Shown here piece after piece: positions 16,953 through 25,747 of a stretch of 64,000 nt of DNA. Position numbers and translations under genes: made by a program. The notes under the pieces are model-generated. The model was not told where the DNA came from. It saw only the letters and a list, made by a program, of their open reading frames with translations, and made no database searches. Positions within the stretch are counted from its first letter, which is position 1. Every line of letters starts with the position of its first letter. The stretch is taken from positions 513,228 through 577,227 of the forward strand of contig NZ_JAGQBA010000002.1 in assembly GCF_024345395.1 (NCBI RefSeq), read 5' to 3'. The DNA comes from Cyanobium sp. Tous-M-B4 (GTDB lineage: Bacteria; Cyanobacteriota; Cyanobacteriia; PCC-6307; Cyanobiaceae).

Positions 16953-17678
16953 TTAAGACCCGGTTAGGGCTGGGAGTGGTGGTGGCGCCCCCAGAAGCGA
17001 GCCCCGCAACAGCCAGAGGCTCTCGCCCTGCTGCCAGAAGAGCCAAAGCTGATCCCCATCTATTAGGGAGCGGCCATGCAGCTCAGCGAGGGCCAGGGGC
17101 GCGGCAGCGCTAGAGCTGCTGAGGCGGAGGCTGATGTCTTCGGGCAAGGTGCCCAGGCTCGCTGGCAACTCCTGCTCCTTGCCTCGGTCCCAAAGGGCTA
17201 GAAGGGCACGCTCCTGGCCGGGAAGCAGCCACCACTGGCGCCGCTGCAGGGCCACCAAGGCGGCGCCAGCCTCCCTGGGCCGCCCACCCATGGCCACTTG
17301 CCTCGCCAGGCGAAATGCCTCACTGGGCTTCCGCGGCAGGCCTGCGGAGTTGCTTGTAACAGGCGGCCCGCTAGCTGTGGCAACGGGCTGGCGGCGGCTC
17401 TGCTCGCTTTGGGAGTCGCCGGCGAAAGCACCCGCGGGCAGGCTGGAGGGTGGCGGCGGCGGCAGGCCTGCCAGACCTTGCAGCGGAATCGTGGCCAGGG
17501 AGCTAGTCGCGGCTAAGCCTGGCGCCGTGCGGCTCCAGCGCAGCAGGGTGGCCGTGTCCTCTGCCAGTACGGCCCGGCGAGCGCGGCGGCCATCGCTGCC
17601 AGGCTGGGGCAGGGCCATCAGCAGCAGCAACTGGCAAATAAGGGCGGCCAGCAGAGCAGGTGCCCAGCGCCGCACCAT
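16953..17678 (-). CDS. Membrane-anchored Pro-rich protein of Exb cluster (TonB-like candidate)
   Basis: A 241-residue protein: short basic N-terminus, one membrane helix (about 5-22, WAPALLAALICQLLLLMAL), a variable middle containing LPPPPPSSLPAG, and a C-terminal domain of about 110 residues. The last gene of an ExbB-ExbD-ExbD operon with one anchor and a Pro-rich spacer fits the position and shape of TonB. The C-terminal domain does not show a recognisable TonB fold motif, so the function is inferred. ATG 17678 lies 4 bp after the preceding stop; a longer upstream frame is read through the ExbD-like gene and is a shadow. The stop codon lies in the loop of a CCGGGT/ACCCGG hairpin (16947-16963) that may end the transcript. 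Confidence 0.6.
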   Translation of the reverse strand: MVRRWAPALLAALICQLLLLMALPQPGSDGRRARRAVLAEDTATLLRWSRTAPGLAATSSLATIPLQGLAGLPPPPPSSLPAGAFAGDSQSEQSRRQPVATASGPPVTSNSAGLPRKPSEAFRLARQVAMGGRPREAGAALVALQRRQWWLLPGQERALLALWDRGKEQELPASLGTLPEDISLRLSSSSAAAPLALAELHGRSLIDGDQLWLFWQQGESLWLLRGSLLGAPPPLPALTGS

Positions 17679-17682
17679 CGGC

Positions 17683-18045
17683 TCAGCCAGCTTTGGGTGT
17701 AGGTGCAGGAAGTTGGATTTCAAGGTGCAGCGGCAAGGAATCGAGCTGGCTGAGCAGGCGGCGCACGTCGCCCCAGGGGGTGTCGGGATCGGGCACGATC
17801 CGCAGGCGATTCGCCCTGCTGCGCAGGGCCGGAGCGGCAAGCAAGCGCCGCAGCTCGGCGGCGGCAATGGGCTGGTTCCAGAGCCTCAGGCCACCATCGG
17901 CAGCGAGGTGCAAGCTGATTACCCCCTGGGCCAGCGGGCGCTGCAGCCTCACCTGGGGCAGCAGCAGCAGGCCTAGGGAAAAGGCGCATAGTGCTGTTGC
18001 CAGCAGCGCATGGGAGAAGGGTTGCAGCAGCCAGGCTCGCTTCAC
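17683..18045 (-). CDS. exbD: ExbD-like biopolymer transport protein (second copy)
   Basis: A 120-residue protein with one N-terminal membrane helix (about 11-29, ALLATALCAFSLGLLLLP) and a short periplasmic domain (VISLHLAADGGLRLWNQPIAAAELRRLL...), the ExbD/TolR plan. The GTG start at 18045 overlaps the upstream ExbD stop (GTGA), giving a tight operon. A longer ATG-started frame would run back into that gene and is unlikely. The helix lacks an obvious Asp at the position that carries protons in ExbD, so it may be a structural rather than proton-conducting subunit. Recognition rests on size, topology and operon position. Confidence 0.6.
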   Translation of the reverse strand: MKRAWLLQPFSHALLATALCAFSLGLLLLPQVRLQRPLAQGVISLHLAADGGLRLWNQPIAAAELRRLLAAPALRSRANRLRIVPDPDTPWGDVRRLLSQLDSLPLHLEIQLPAPTPKAG

Positions 18046-18443
18046 CGCTTTCCTCCCGGCCACTCCACCAGCACCGGCAAGCGGGAGTGGTGCTGCAACC
18101 AATCGAGAGAGGCGGCAACCTCAGCGCTGGCCAAGCCAGCAGAGGGCTGGAAACGCACAGCCACCACCGCGGACGGGCGGGCCTGCAGTTGGCGAAGCAG
18201 GCTCTCATCGGCTTGGGGGGCACCGTTGAGAATCCAGCGGCCGGATGCGGCGCGGGCCACAACCAACACATCGCCGCCGCCAACGGCGGGTTCGGGGTGC
18301 AGTCGCAGCTTGGCTTGCTGCACCAGGCTGGGCAGGGCAGCAACCGCCAGCAACACGGTGATGGTGGTTGCCACCAGGGGCACCAAGGCGGTTAAGGGCC
18401 CTGGATGTGCGGCGCTTGGCTGCTGCATCAGGGGTTGGCGCAA
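18042..18443 (-). CDS. exbD: ExbD-like biopolymer transport protein (first copy)
   Basis: A 133-residue protein with one membrane helix near residues 18-41 (LTALVPLVATTITVLLAVAAL) and a periplasmic domain. In that domain ADESLLRQLQARPSAVVAVRFQPSAG follows the ExbD/TolR pattern. It overlaps the ExbB gene by 16 bp and the next ExbD-like gene by GTGA. In ExbB/ExbD complexes these subunits use proton flow to drive TonB. No clear membrane Asp is visible here either, which is unusual because that residue is normally essential. An ExbB-ExbD-ExbD-TonB set would power outer-membrane uptake, perhaps of iron or vitamin B12, but no TonB-dependent receptor is in the window. Confidence 0.68.
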   Translation of the reverse strand: MRQPLMQQPSAAHPGPLTALVPLVATTITVLLAVAALPSLVQQAKLRLHPEPAVGGGDVLVVARAASGRWILNGAPQADESLLRQLQARPSAVVAVRFQPSAGLASAEVAASLDWLQHHSRLPVLVEWPGGKR

Positions 18444-18964
18444 TGACGCAACTGCCAGCGGCGCAGCCCCTGGTTGAGCAACAGCAACGCCATCGCCACA
18501 AAAGTGATCTGCAGACCAAGCAGCGTGGGAAGCAGCACGTCGCCGTAGCCCGCTAAGGGAGCGCCGGGCGGCAGCAGCAGCTGGCTGCCTAGTTGCTTCA
18601 GCACCGCCATTAGGCCAGCCGTCGTGCCGATCAGGCCCAGCAGCGGAGCCAGCACCACTGCTGCCTGCAGCAAGGGCTCACCCCAAGCCATCTGGTGGTC
18701 GCAGTCGTCAAGCAACTGATGGCGCTGCCGCCAGGAACGGCGACCACGGGCAAACCAGCGCCACCAAAATGCACCCCGATCAAATCCCACGGTGAATACC
18801 GCCACCGATAAAACCAGCAGGGGCACAGCTACGGGTCCGCAGGCCTTCCACAGGGACAGGAAGGAAGCCATGGCTCTTGCCAACTGGGGCGAGGATATGG
18901 AGCGCTTGGGGCCACCGCCGGTATCGCCCCTGCTTGACATGGGGCCCGGGTCGGGCGCCTGCAC
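18428..18964 (-). CDS. exbB: ExbB/TolQ/MotA-family proton channel protein
   Basis: A protein of 178 residues in its longest form with the ExbB layout: one helix near 36-58, a cytoplasmic linker (RSWRQRHQLLDDCDHQMAWGEPLLQ), then two helices. The second-helix stretch LLQAAVVLAPLLGLIGTTAGLMAVL is the family hallmark (LAPLLGLIGTVxGM). The final helix reads VLLPTLLGLQITFVAMALLLLNQGL. It heads the ExbB-ExbD-ExbD-TonB-like operon. In-frame ATGs at 18940 and 18871 are alternative starts; the last (MASFLSLWKACG) best matches the family N-terminus. A 64-bp tandem repeat lies immediately upstream. Confidence 0.82.
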   Translation of the reverse strand: MQAPDPGPMSSRGDTGGGPKRSISSPQLARAMASFLSLWKACGPVAVPLLVLSVAVFTVGFDRGAFWWRWFARGRRSWRQRHQLLDDCDHQMAWGEPLLQAAVVLAPLLGLIGTTAGLMAVLKQLGSQLLLPPGAPLAGYGDVLLPTLLGLQITFVAMALLLLNQGLRRWQLRHCANP

Positions 18965-18965
18965 G

Positions 18966-19029
18966 GCTTAAAAGTTGATCTGCTTACAGATTGATCGGTT
19001 TAAAGATTGATCGACTTAAAGATTGATCG
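18966..19029. repeat. Four tandem 16-bp repeats spanning the prfC stop
   Basis: Units begin at 18966, 18982, 18998 and 19014 and read like gtttaaagattgatcg, with one to four differences between copies. The prfC stop (TTA on this strand, 19016-19018) lies inside the fourth unit, and every copy carries a potential in-frame end, so expansion would not damage prfC. The array fills the whole gap between prfC and the ExbB gene. Confidence 0.9.
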
Positions 19030-20656
19030 GCTCCACTCCGCTCACCACCGGCGCCACGGCGCTCAGCTCCAGTTCCGGGTGCTCCTCCGCCAGCTGACCC
19101 AGGTTCCAGCTGTTCTTGAACAGCAGCACCGGCCGATTCCAGGCATCTCGCACCGTCTTGCAATTAAAGATCCGCCCCACCTGCTCCAGGGCTGGCCAGC
19201 CGCCCGCCACCCAGCGAGCTACCGCAAAACCGAGCGGTTCAAGCCGCGTCTGCACGCCGTATTCGTGCTCAAGCCGGTATTGCACCACCTCCAGTTGCAG
19301 CTGGCCAACTGCCGCCAGAATCGGATCGCGCTTGCTTTCATCTGTGTCGTAGAGGATTTGCACCGCCCCCTCCTCGCGCAGCTCATTGACGCCCTTGCGG
19401 AAACTCTTGAACGCCGATGGGTTGGGGTTGCGCAACCAGGCAAAGATCTCCGGCGAGAAGCAAGGAATCCCCTCGTATTCCACCTTCTGGCCGAGATAAA
19501 GGGTGTCGCCAATGGCGAACATGCCGGGGTTGTTGAGGCCGATCACATCGCCGGGGTAGGCGTCCTCCACCACTTCCCGGTCCTGACCGAACAGCTTCTG
19601 GGGGCGCGATAGGCGAATGGCCTTGCCGGTGCGGGCGTGCTGCACCGTCATGTCCTTTTCAAACTTGCCGCTGCACACCCGCACAAAGGCCACCCGGTCG
19701 CGGTGGCGCGGATCCATGTTGGCCTGCAGCTTGAACACAAAGCCGCTGAAACCTGGGCCGATCGGGTCGATCTCACCGGCATTGCTGGCGCGGCCCACCG
19801 GCTTCTGGGCGAGCTCCAAAAAGGCATCAAGAAACGGCCGCACGCCGAAGTTGGTCATCGCCGAACCAAAGAAAACGGGCGAGAGCTCACCGGCGTGCAC
19901 CAGCTCTAGGTCGAGGTCGGCGCCAGCCCCCTCCAGCAACTCCAGTTCCTCAAGGGCCTGAGCCAGGAGCTCCGGCTCCACGGCCCCCATATCGCGGGCC
20001 TCCTGCACCGTGAGCAGCTTTTCCTCGCTCTGGCGGCCGCGCTCGGCGCGCTGAAACAGGATCACGTCGTGGCTGCGGCGATCGATCACGCCGCGAAAGC
20101 GGTCGCCGCTGCCGATCGGCCAGTTCACCGGCCAGCAGGCCAGGCCCAGCTCCTGCTCGATCTCATCGAGCAGCTCCAGGGGCTCGCGCCCAGGCCGGTC
20201 CATCTTGTTGATGAAGGTGAAAATCGGGATGCGCCGCATGCGGCACACCTCAAACAATTTGCGTGTCTGGGGCTCCAGGCCCTTGGCCGCGTCTTCCAGC
20301 ATCACCGCGTTATCGGCGGCGGCCAGGGTGCGATAGGTGTCTTCTGAGAAGTCCTGGTGGCCAGGGGTATCCAGCAGGTTGATCGTGCTGCCGCTGTAGT
20401 CGAACTGCAGCACCGTTGAAGTGATCGAGATGCCGCGCTGCTTCTCGAGCTCCATCCAGTCAGAGGTCACCTTGCGCTGCTCCCCCTTGGCCTTCACGGC
20501 GCCGGCCTGCTGGATCGCGCCCCCGTAGAGCAGCAGTTTCTCGGTGAGGGTCGTTTTGCCCGCGTCTGGGTGGGAAATGATCGCGAAGTTGCGCCGCCGG
20601 GCCACGGCCTCGGCCAGGGCCTGCAGTTCGGGAGTGCTGCTTGTGCTGCTGATCAT
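19016..20656 (-). CDS. prfC: Peptide chain release factor 3
   Basis: A 546-residue translational GTPase that recycles RF1/RF2 from the ribosome after termination. G motifs are complete: G1 [15 protein letters not shown] (about 29-43), switch region [19 protein letters not shown]3 [16 protein letters not shown], and G4 NKMD. The [13 protein letters not shown] block separates RF3 from EF-G and LepA. Length is normal for RF3. The start [27 protein letters not shown] matches the family. It is followed on the same strand by an Exb operon after a 16-bp repeat array, and preceded by a methyltransferase 21 bp upstream, so it may be co-transcribed with that gene. Confidence 0.97.
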   Translation of the reverse strand: MISSTSSTPELQALAEAVARRRNFAIISHPDAGKTTLTEKLLLYGGAIQQAGAVKAKGEQRKVTSDWMELEKQRGISITSTVLQFDYSGSTINLLDTPGHQDFSEDTYRTLAAADNAVMLEDAAKGLEPQTRKLFEVCRMRRIPIFTFINKMDRPGREPLELLDEIEQELGLACWPVNWPIGSGDRFRGVIDRRSHDVILFQRAERGRQSEEKLLTVQEARDMGAVEPELLAQALEELELLEGAGADLDLELVHAGELSPVFFGSAMTNFGVRPFLDAFLELAQKPVGRASNAGEIDPIGPGFSGFVFKLQANMDPRHRDRVAFVRVCSGKFEKDMTVQHARTGKAIRLSRPQKLFGQDREVVEDAYPGDVIGLNNPGMFAIGDTLYLGQKVEYEGIPCFSPEIFAWLRNPNPSAFKSFRKGVNELREEGAVQILYDTDESKRDPILAAVGQLQLEVVQYRLEHEYGVQTRLEPLGFAVARWVAGGWPALEQVGRIFNCKTVRDAWNRPVLLFKNSWNLGQLAEEHPELELSAVAPVVSGVEPINL

Positions 20657-20677
20657 CAGCTCAGCCTGCCAGGCCGC

Positions 20678-21355
20678 TTAGTTGAGCCGGCCCCATACCT
20701 CCAAGTAGCGCTCCTGCCGCGGCGCCACCTGGAGCTGGGCGGCCAGCCCGGCCTGCTCCAGCTGCTGCTGCACCTCCTCTGGGGTGAAGGCCGCATGCAG
20801 GGAAGCGCGGTAGTCGCGCCGCAGCACCTCGGGCGCTCCTTCCATCTCGGAAACCACCAGCGCCTCCACCGCCTCGGCGTTATCGGGGCGCCGCAGGTCT
20901 TGGACATAAACAAACGCCCCTGGGGAGCCGAGCTGGGTCACCGTCTGCCAGAGCACCGCCGGATCATGCAGGTGGTGCAACAGGCTGTTGCACACCACCG
21001 CTGAGAAGTGGGCTTCGAGTTCGCCTGCGATAGCAAGGGGCAGCAGCGCCTGCTTAAAGCGCAGCCGAGCCGCCAGATCCGGCGACGCTCCGGCCAGGCG
21101 CTCGCGCGCCACCGCCAGCATCCGCGGCGCCCCGTCGATCCCTAAAACCTTTGCAGCAGGCCAGCGAGCGGCCAGAAGCAAGCTGATGTTGCCCGGGCCG
21201 CAGCCCAGATCCACCAAGGCCGTGCCGGGGTCATCACCGCAGAGCTGGGCCAGCCTCTCCACCATCGCCGCATCGGAGGTGGCGAAATCGGCCTGGGCAT
21301 AGGCCAGCACCTGGCCTGCCTTGTCCATCAGCTCCGGCTCCGGAATGCGCTGCAT
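20678..21355 (-). CDS. Class I SAM-dependent methyltransferase
   Basis: A 225-residue protein with Rossmann methyltransferase motifs. Motif I is [16 protein letters not shown] (about 46-60), the acidic end of strand 2 is [11 protein letters not shown], and [17 protein letters not shown] is a UbiE-like motif III region. The start [24 protein letters not shown] follows the common pattern of small cytosolic methyltransferases acting on metabolites or lipids. The substrate is not evident. It lies 21 bp upstream of prfC on the same strand and its start is about 130 bp from the likely start of the divergent nrdJ. Confidence 0.85.
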   Translation of the reverse strand: MQRIPEPELMDKAGQVLAYAQADFATSDAAMVERLAQLCGDDPGTALVDLGCGPGNISLLLAARWPAAKVLGIDGAPRMLAVARERLAGASPDLAARLRFKQALLPLAIAGELEAHFSAVVCNSLLHHLHDPAVLWQTVTQLGSPGAFVYVQDLRRPDNAEAVEALVVSEMEGAPEVLRRDYRASLHAAFTPEEVQQQLEQAGLAAQLQVAPRQERYLEVWGRLN

Positions 21356-21485
21356 CGAAATTCAAGATTTCCTGATCCACTGTGGCGCAGCCTTGCTGGG
21401 CAGCGCACTGTCGCTGGTGTCTACCAGATGTTGCACACCCCACCGGTGGCGTTATGGTTCGGCTCACCTTCGGGCCGTACTGCCT

Positions 21486-23873
21486 GTGACGCTCTCAGCC
21501 ACGCCCCCTACAGCCGCCAGTCAGAACGCCGAAGCTGCGGCGGCTGAAAAGGCTTTTGCCGCCGCCAGCGGCAGTCCGGCGGGCGAGGCCCTCGATTTCC
21601 CGGCCACCGCCCCTGCTGCCAACCCGGTCTTCTACCGGACCTACAGCCGCAAGACCGAGACCGGCAGGGAAAGCTGGCACCAAGTAGCTGAGCGCAACCT
21701 CGGCGGTCTGAGCAAGCTGGGCAACCTCAGCGATGCGGAGGTGGAGTTGATGCGCCGCATGCAGCAGCAGCAGAAAGCACTTCCTTCAGGGCGCTGGCTG
21801 TGGATCGGCGGCACCGAATGGATCGAGCAACAGCAAAACTTCTCTGGCGCCTACAACTGCACCTCCACCAACCTGGTGGACTGGGAAGCCTTCGGTCTGA
21901 TGATGGACCTGGCGATGATGGGCTGCGGCACCGGCGCCATCATCGAGCCCCATCTGATTGGGCGCTTGCCGGCGGTGCGCAACCGGCTCAGCATCGCCGC
22001 TGTGACCGATATCGGTGCCACCCCGGCTGGCCAACGCCAAGAGCACACCAGCCACAGCATCGAGGCCAACCGGGTTGCCATCAAGGTGGGTGACACCCGC
22101 CGCGGCTGGGTGGACAGCTACCAGCTGCTGCTCAATCTCTGCAGCGACGAGCGCTTTGACCCCGCCAGCCCGATCGAGATCAGCGTCGATCTCTCCGACG
22201 TGCGGCCCGTGGGCGAAACCCTCAAGGGCTTCGGTGGCATGGCCAACCCGGTGAAACTCAAGGACCTTTACGGCCGCGTGGCCCAGATTCTCAATAAGGC
22301 CCAAGGCCGCCAGCTCACCTCGGTGGAGTGCTGCCTGCTGATCGATGAGGCTGCTGTCACGATCGTGGCCGGCAACATCCGCCGCAGCGCCGGCATGCGC
22401 CAGTTCTGCGCCGACGACAACTCCGCCGCCGGAGCGAAGGAGAACCTCTGGCAGCAGGACAGCGAGGGCAACTGGAGCATCGATCCGGAAAGGGATTCGC
22501 TGCGCATGGCCAACCACACCCGGGTCTTCCACAACCGGCCCGACCGGGCCACGGTGCTGGAGGCGGTTGTTAAGCAGTTCCAGAGCGGTGAGGGCGCGAT
22601 CCAGTTCGCTCCTGAAGCCATCGCCCGCTCCAACGCCGACCTGCTGACCACCCCAGAGCTGCGCACAGAGTTCATCGGCATCTATTGCGACCAAGGCCGC
22701 GAGCAAGCTGGCCGCTGGCTCACCACCCACCACCCCGAGATCAGCGCCGCCGAACTGGAGCACCGCTTGGGCCGCTACGGCCTCAACCCCTGCGGCGAGA
22801 TCCTCGGCGCCGACTTCCACTGCAACCTGGCTGAAATCCACCTCAACCAGATCGACCCCGCCGATCTGGTGTCCCAGGAGGAGGCCTTCCGTGCTGCCGG
22901 CCTGGCCGTGGCCTGCCTGCTCAACCATCGCTTCGAGGTGGAGCGCTACCGCCAGAGCCGCGCCTGGGATCCGATCGTGGGCGTGAGTTTCACCGGCCTA
23001 TTTGACTTTTTTGTGCACGCCTTTGGCACGCCCTGGCTCACCTGGTGGGAAGCGGGACGGCCCAACACGGCCGAAGGCCTGGCCTTCAAGGCAAAGGAGG
23101 CCGAATTCCTGGGCCGCTGGAAGCAGATCGTCAATACGGCGGTTTGGGACTACTGCGATCGCCACGGCCTGCGCCGCCCCAACCGCTGCACCACCGTGCA
23201 GCCCGCCGGCACCAAGAGCCTGCTCACCGGAGCATCACCTGGCTGGCACCCCCCCAAAGCCCAGCGCTTCATCCGCCGCATCACCTTCCGCAAGAACGAT
23301 CCGGTGGCCCTTGCCTGCATGGATTACGGCTACACAATCGTGCCCTCGCAAAGCGATAAGGACGAACAGGGCCGCCTGCTGGATGATGCGTTTGATCCCC
23401 GCTGCACCGAGTGGCTGGTGGAAATTCCCACCGAAGTGAGCTGGGCCAATATCCCAGGTGCCGACGCAGTTGAGATCAACAACTTCTCAGCTTTGGCTCA
23501 ATTTGACTTCTACATGCAGGTGCAGAAGCACTACACAGCCCACAACACCTCAGCCACGGTCGAGTTCCGCGAAAACGAAATTGAACCACTAGCAGATGCA
23601 ATTTATCAGGCAATCGATCAAGGTGAGGGCTACATCTCTGCTGCCCTATTGGCCCGTTTTGATGCCAATGCCACCTTCCCGCGCCTGCCGTTTGAACCAA
23701 TCGACCACGCCACCTACCTGCGTCTAAACGCTGAGGTGGCATCCCGTCGCAGCACCACTTGCTTCTTCGAAGCATTACAGCGCTACGACCGTGGTGAGCT
23801 GGTGGAGGCAGGTCCAGCAGGCTGCGATTCAGATAAGTGCCTACTGCCTTTAGCTAAACCGGGCAACAACTAA
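21486..23873 (+). CDS. nrdJ: Adenosylcobalamin-dependent ribonucleotide reductase (class II)
   Basis: This 795-residue enzyme reduces ribonucleoside triphosphates to deoxy forms with a B12-generated thiyl radical. Characteristic blocks are GRWLWIGGTEWIEQ, the radical-barrel Cys of FSGAYNCTSTN, MGCGTGAIIEP, and the active-site finger NPCGEILGADFHCNLAEI. The C-terminal redox Cys pair is CDSDKC, as in the Lactobacillus RTPR type. GTG 21486 (VTLSATPP) is preferred because the upstream extension to 21321 overlaps the divergent methyltransferase and has no family counterpart. Monomeric class II enzymes are the usual RNR of marine picocyanobacteria and make DNA synthesis depend on cobalamin. I looked for a B12 riboswitch upstream and saw none. 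Confidence 0.95.
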   Translation: MTLSATPPTAASQNAEAAAAEKAFAAASGSPAGEALDFPATAPAANPVFYRTYSRKTETGRESWHQVAERNLGGLSKLGNLSDAEVELMRRMQQQQKALPSGRWLWIGGTEWIEQQQNFSGAYNCTSTNLVDWEAFGLMMDLAMMGCGTGAIIEPHLIGRLPAVRNRLSIAAVTDIGATPAGQRQEHTSHSIEANRVAIKVGDTRRGWVDSYQLLLNLCSDERFDPASPIEISVDLSDVRPVGETLKGFGGMANPVKLKDLYGRVAQILNKAQGRQLTSVECCLLIDEAAVTIVAGNIRRSAGMRQFCADDNSAAGAKENLWQQDSEGNWSIDPERDSLRMANHTRVFHNRPDRATVLEAVVKQFQSGEGAIQFAPEAIARSNADLLTTPELRTEFIGIYCDQGREQAGRWLTTHHPEISAAELEHRLGRYGLNPCGEILGADFHCNLAEIHLNQIDPADLVSQEEAFRAAGLAVACLLNHRFEVERYRQSRAWDPIVGVSFTGLFDFFVHAFGTPWLTWWEAGRPNTAEGLAFKAKEAEFLGRWKQIVNTAVWDYCDRHGLRRPNRCTTVQPAGTKSLLTGASPGWHPPKAQRFIRRITFRKNDPVALACMDYGYTIVPSQSDKDEQGRLLDDAFDPRCTEWLVEIPTEVSWANIPGADAVEINNFSALAQFDFYMQVQKHYTAHNTSATVEFRENEIEPLADAIYQAIDQGEGYISAALLARFDANATFPRLPFEPIDHATYLRLNAEVASRRSTTCFFEALQRYDRGELVEAGPAGCDSDKCLLPLAKPGNN

Positions 23874-23893
23874 GGCCTTCGCAGGCGCGAATG

Positions 23894-24712
23894 CTAAGAG
23901 GAGGGGGGATCGGCAATGATATACCGGTCCCTACCTGTTTGTTTAGAGATAAGCAAAGCGGCATCTGCCCTTTTATAGGTGTCTGTGTAGACCTCGCCAG
24001 GGGCACGCTCTGCTACTCCGATGCTTATCGTAGCTTGCAGCATATCTTCGCCCACCCGGATACGCAGGGCGCGTGTATTGGCCAGCATGCGATCAGCAAT
24101 ATCGGATGCTGTCGCTAGATCAGCATTAACGAGCAGGGCGAGAAATTCTTCGCCGCCCCAGCGGCCACAAGAGTCGTATTCTCTAAGGCTATGGGTAAAG
24201 GAATTGGCGAGCTCGATTAGCACCTGATCGCCTACATCATGGCCGTAAACATCATTGAAAAGCTTAAAGCGATCCACGTCCATGGTGAGCAGGGAGTAGG
24301 TGCCTTCTTCCCTGGCTAGTCGCTCATCCTCAATTCGGCATCGCTCTGACATCAGGCGGCGATTTGGGATAGAGGTAAGTAAATCATGGGTGGAAGCTTC
24401 CCTTAGGGCCTTATTGAGGTCGTTCAGCATCGACTGGTAGCGATCTGAAATGCTGATTGCACGCTCAAGTGTGCGGATCTGACGGTCGTAGCGGCGTGAG
24501 AGGTTGCGCACCCGTTCTTGGACACCGCTTTGATAGCGATCCGAAATCTGGGTAATACGCTCTAACCTGGAAACTTGCTGCCCCATCCTCTCCATCATTT
24601 CGGCTAAAGCTTCCCGCAAGGGATGGCCCAGGTAAGCCTCGTTTGCCAATAATTCTGCTACTCGATCGTCGAGCTCATCAGAGGGTTTGGAGTCGCCAGA
24701 ATAAGGAGTCAT
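23894..24712 (-). CDS. siaD: SiaD-like diguanylate cyclase
   Basis: A 272-residue cytosolic cyclase that should make c-di-GMP. The N-terminal 100 residues form a coiled coil (VSRLERITQISDRYQSGVQ and the repeat-like ISISDRYQSML). The GGDEF domain starts at STHDLLTSIPNRR and has the active motif WGGEEF. An inhibitory RxxD site, REYD, stands exactly five residues before it. Size, soluble coiled-coil N-terminus and last position in a phosphatase-kinase-SiaC operon match SiaD of Pseudomonas aeruginosa, which is activated by unphosphorylated SiaC. It lies 12 bp after siaC. Output would be adhesion or aggregation control (inference). Confidence 0.9.
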   Translation of the reverse strand: MTPYSGDSKPSDELDDRVAELLANEAYLGHPLREALAEMMERMGQQVSRLERITQISDRYQSGVQERVRNLSRRYDRQIRTLERAISISDRYQSMLNDLNKALREASTHDLLTSIPNRRLMSERCRIEDERLAREEGTYSLLTMDVDRFKLFNDVYGHDVGDQVLIELANSFTHSLREYDSCGRWGGEEFLALLVNADLATASDIADRMLANTRALRIRVGEDMLQATISIGVAERAPGEVYTDTYKRADAALLISKQTGRDRYIIADPPSS

Positions 24713-24724
24713 GCTAGAGGGTCC

Positions 24725-25123
24725 TTAGACCACAACGGCCTCAATTGAAAAATCGAAAGTATAGTCTTCTTTGAATTCCTCGCCCAGCTCTGCGGAACGG
24801 GGATTGCGACTATCGTAAAACCAGCATACTGCAATTTGCTTGCCTTGATCGGCGGCATTTTGTAGCCGATCGAATATGTCTATCATCGCCCTAATGCTAC
24901 TTGTATTTAAGTAATTCAGTCTTAGCTCGATTTTTAGTGGTTGGGACCCAGAATGCAAAAAATCTTCAACCCAGCCAATGATATTGTCGAAAATTTCATA
25001 GGTGTTTTCCGGATAGGACTCGCCAGTCATCACCAGCACTCCGGTGTCCCATTCAGCCGTGACTGCAGGCGTGGACTGGGTTGGGGCCAGGCTCAGGTTT
25101 TTCTGGAATTCAGTGTTTGTCAT
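24725..25123 (-). CDS. siaC: SiaC-family regulatory phosphoprotein (DUF1987)
   Basis: A 132-residue protein of the SiaC/DUF1987 family, which has an anti-anti-sigma-like fold. The core PENTYEIFDNIIGWVEDFL and the block LRLNYLNTSSIRAMIDIFDRL are diagnostic. Thr74 in YLNTSS corresponds to the Thr phosphorylated in P. aeruginosa SiaC. In that system dephosphorylated SiaC binds and switches on the diguanylate cyclase SiaD; SiaB phosphorylates it and the PP2C phosphatase SiaA reverses this. All four partners are present here in the same order. It is 6 bp after the siaB stop. Confidence 0.92.
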   Translation of the reverse strand: MTNTEFQKNLSLAPTQSTPAVTAEWDTGVLVMTGESYPENTYEIFDNIIGWVEDFLHSGSQPLKIELRLNYLNTSSIRAMIDIFDRLQNAADQGKQIAVCWFYDSRNPRSAELGEEFKEDYTFDFSIEAVVV

Positions 25124-25129
25124 GGCCGT

Positions 25130-25687
25130 TCAGATTGTTGCGCGTAGCGTGAAGAAGGCTTTGCCACCACCGAGCTCATCCAAGCTGGCCTGCAATGGCT
25201 CAGATGACTTGCGTGCAATATCAATCAGGCCGAGGCCCGCACCAGTTACCACACCTTCTTCACGGGGCTTGCGCAGTTGCTCTTTGTAGAGCGACTTGAG
25301 CTCTACCTTATCAAGCCTCCCCAAGGCCTCGACCCGATCCAATAGATGCTGGCCATCAGCAGTATCAACCATATTTCCTGCCGAAACTACATATTTATCA
25401 ACTCCAGTCTCTGCAATTACAACCGTAGCAGTGGCCTCTAGGTCACTGTAGGAGCGATTGGATGTATAGTGACGAATATTCTGGCTCATCTTGATATAAA
25501 CGCTAAAAACATCCATTGCTGAAGACATGCAATCTCTTGTTGTCTCGATGTGCTCCTTCAGCGCCACCCCAATTTCGCCAATCAAACTTCTTGAAGTGGG
25601 GCCGTTAAAGCAGATCAAAATACGCTCATGCGTGAAGAAATCCCTAAGAGAGGAAAGGCTCCGGCTGGTTGTAAGGGCGCTGTCCAT
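25130..25687 (-). CDS. siaB: SiaB-family protein kinase (DUF6272)
   Basis: This 185-residue protein is placed as SiaB, the kinase that phosphorylates SiaC. It has a degenerate GHKL-type ATP domain: FFTHERILICFNGPTSRSLIGEIG at the start, a segment DVFSVYIKMSQNIRHYTSNRSY with an N-box-like Asn, and a glycine motif GAGLGLIDIARKS near the C-terminus. It has no membrane segment. It is encoded between the SiaA-like phosphatase (60 bp away) and siaC (6 bp), the same order as in Pseudomonas. Identification comes from motif pattern and operon order together. Confidence 0.88.
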   Translation of the reverse strand: MDSALTTSRSLSSLRDFFTHERILICFNGPTSRSLIGEIGVALKEHIETTRDCMSSAMDVFSVYIKMSQNIRHYTSNRSYSDLEATATVVIAETGVDKYVVSAGNMVDTADGQHLLDRVEALGRLDKVELKSLYKEQLRKPREEGVVTGAGLGLIDIARKSSEPLQASLDELGGGKAFFTLRATI

Positions 25688-25747
25688 GGGCTTAATGCTT
25701 ATTGCAATGTTAACACCAGAGCCTGATCGGGCTGGAACAGGGTCACG

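Noticed and set aside
21356..21485. Possible cobalamin riboswitch before nrdJ
   Set aside because: I looked for the conserved B12-box pattern in the sequence upstream of the likely GTG start and could not find it; the gap is also too short for a full riboswitch.
21786..22928. 380-codon minus-strand frame inside nrdJ
   Set aside because: Antisense shadow of nrdJ, typical of high-GC codon bias; no protein-like pattern.
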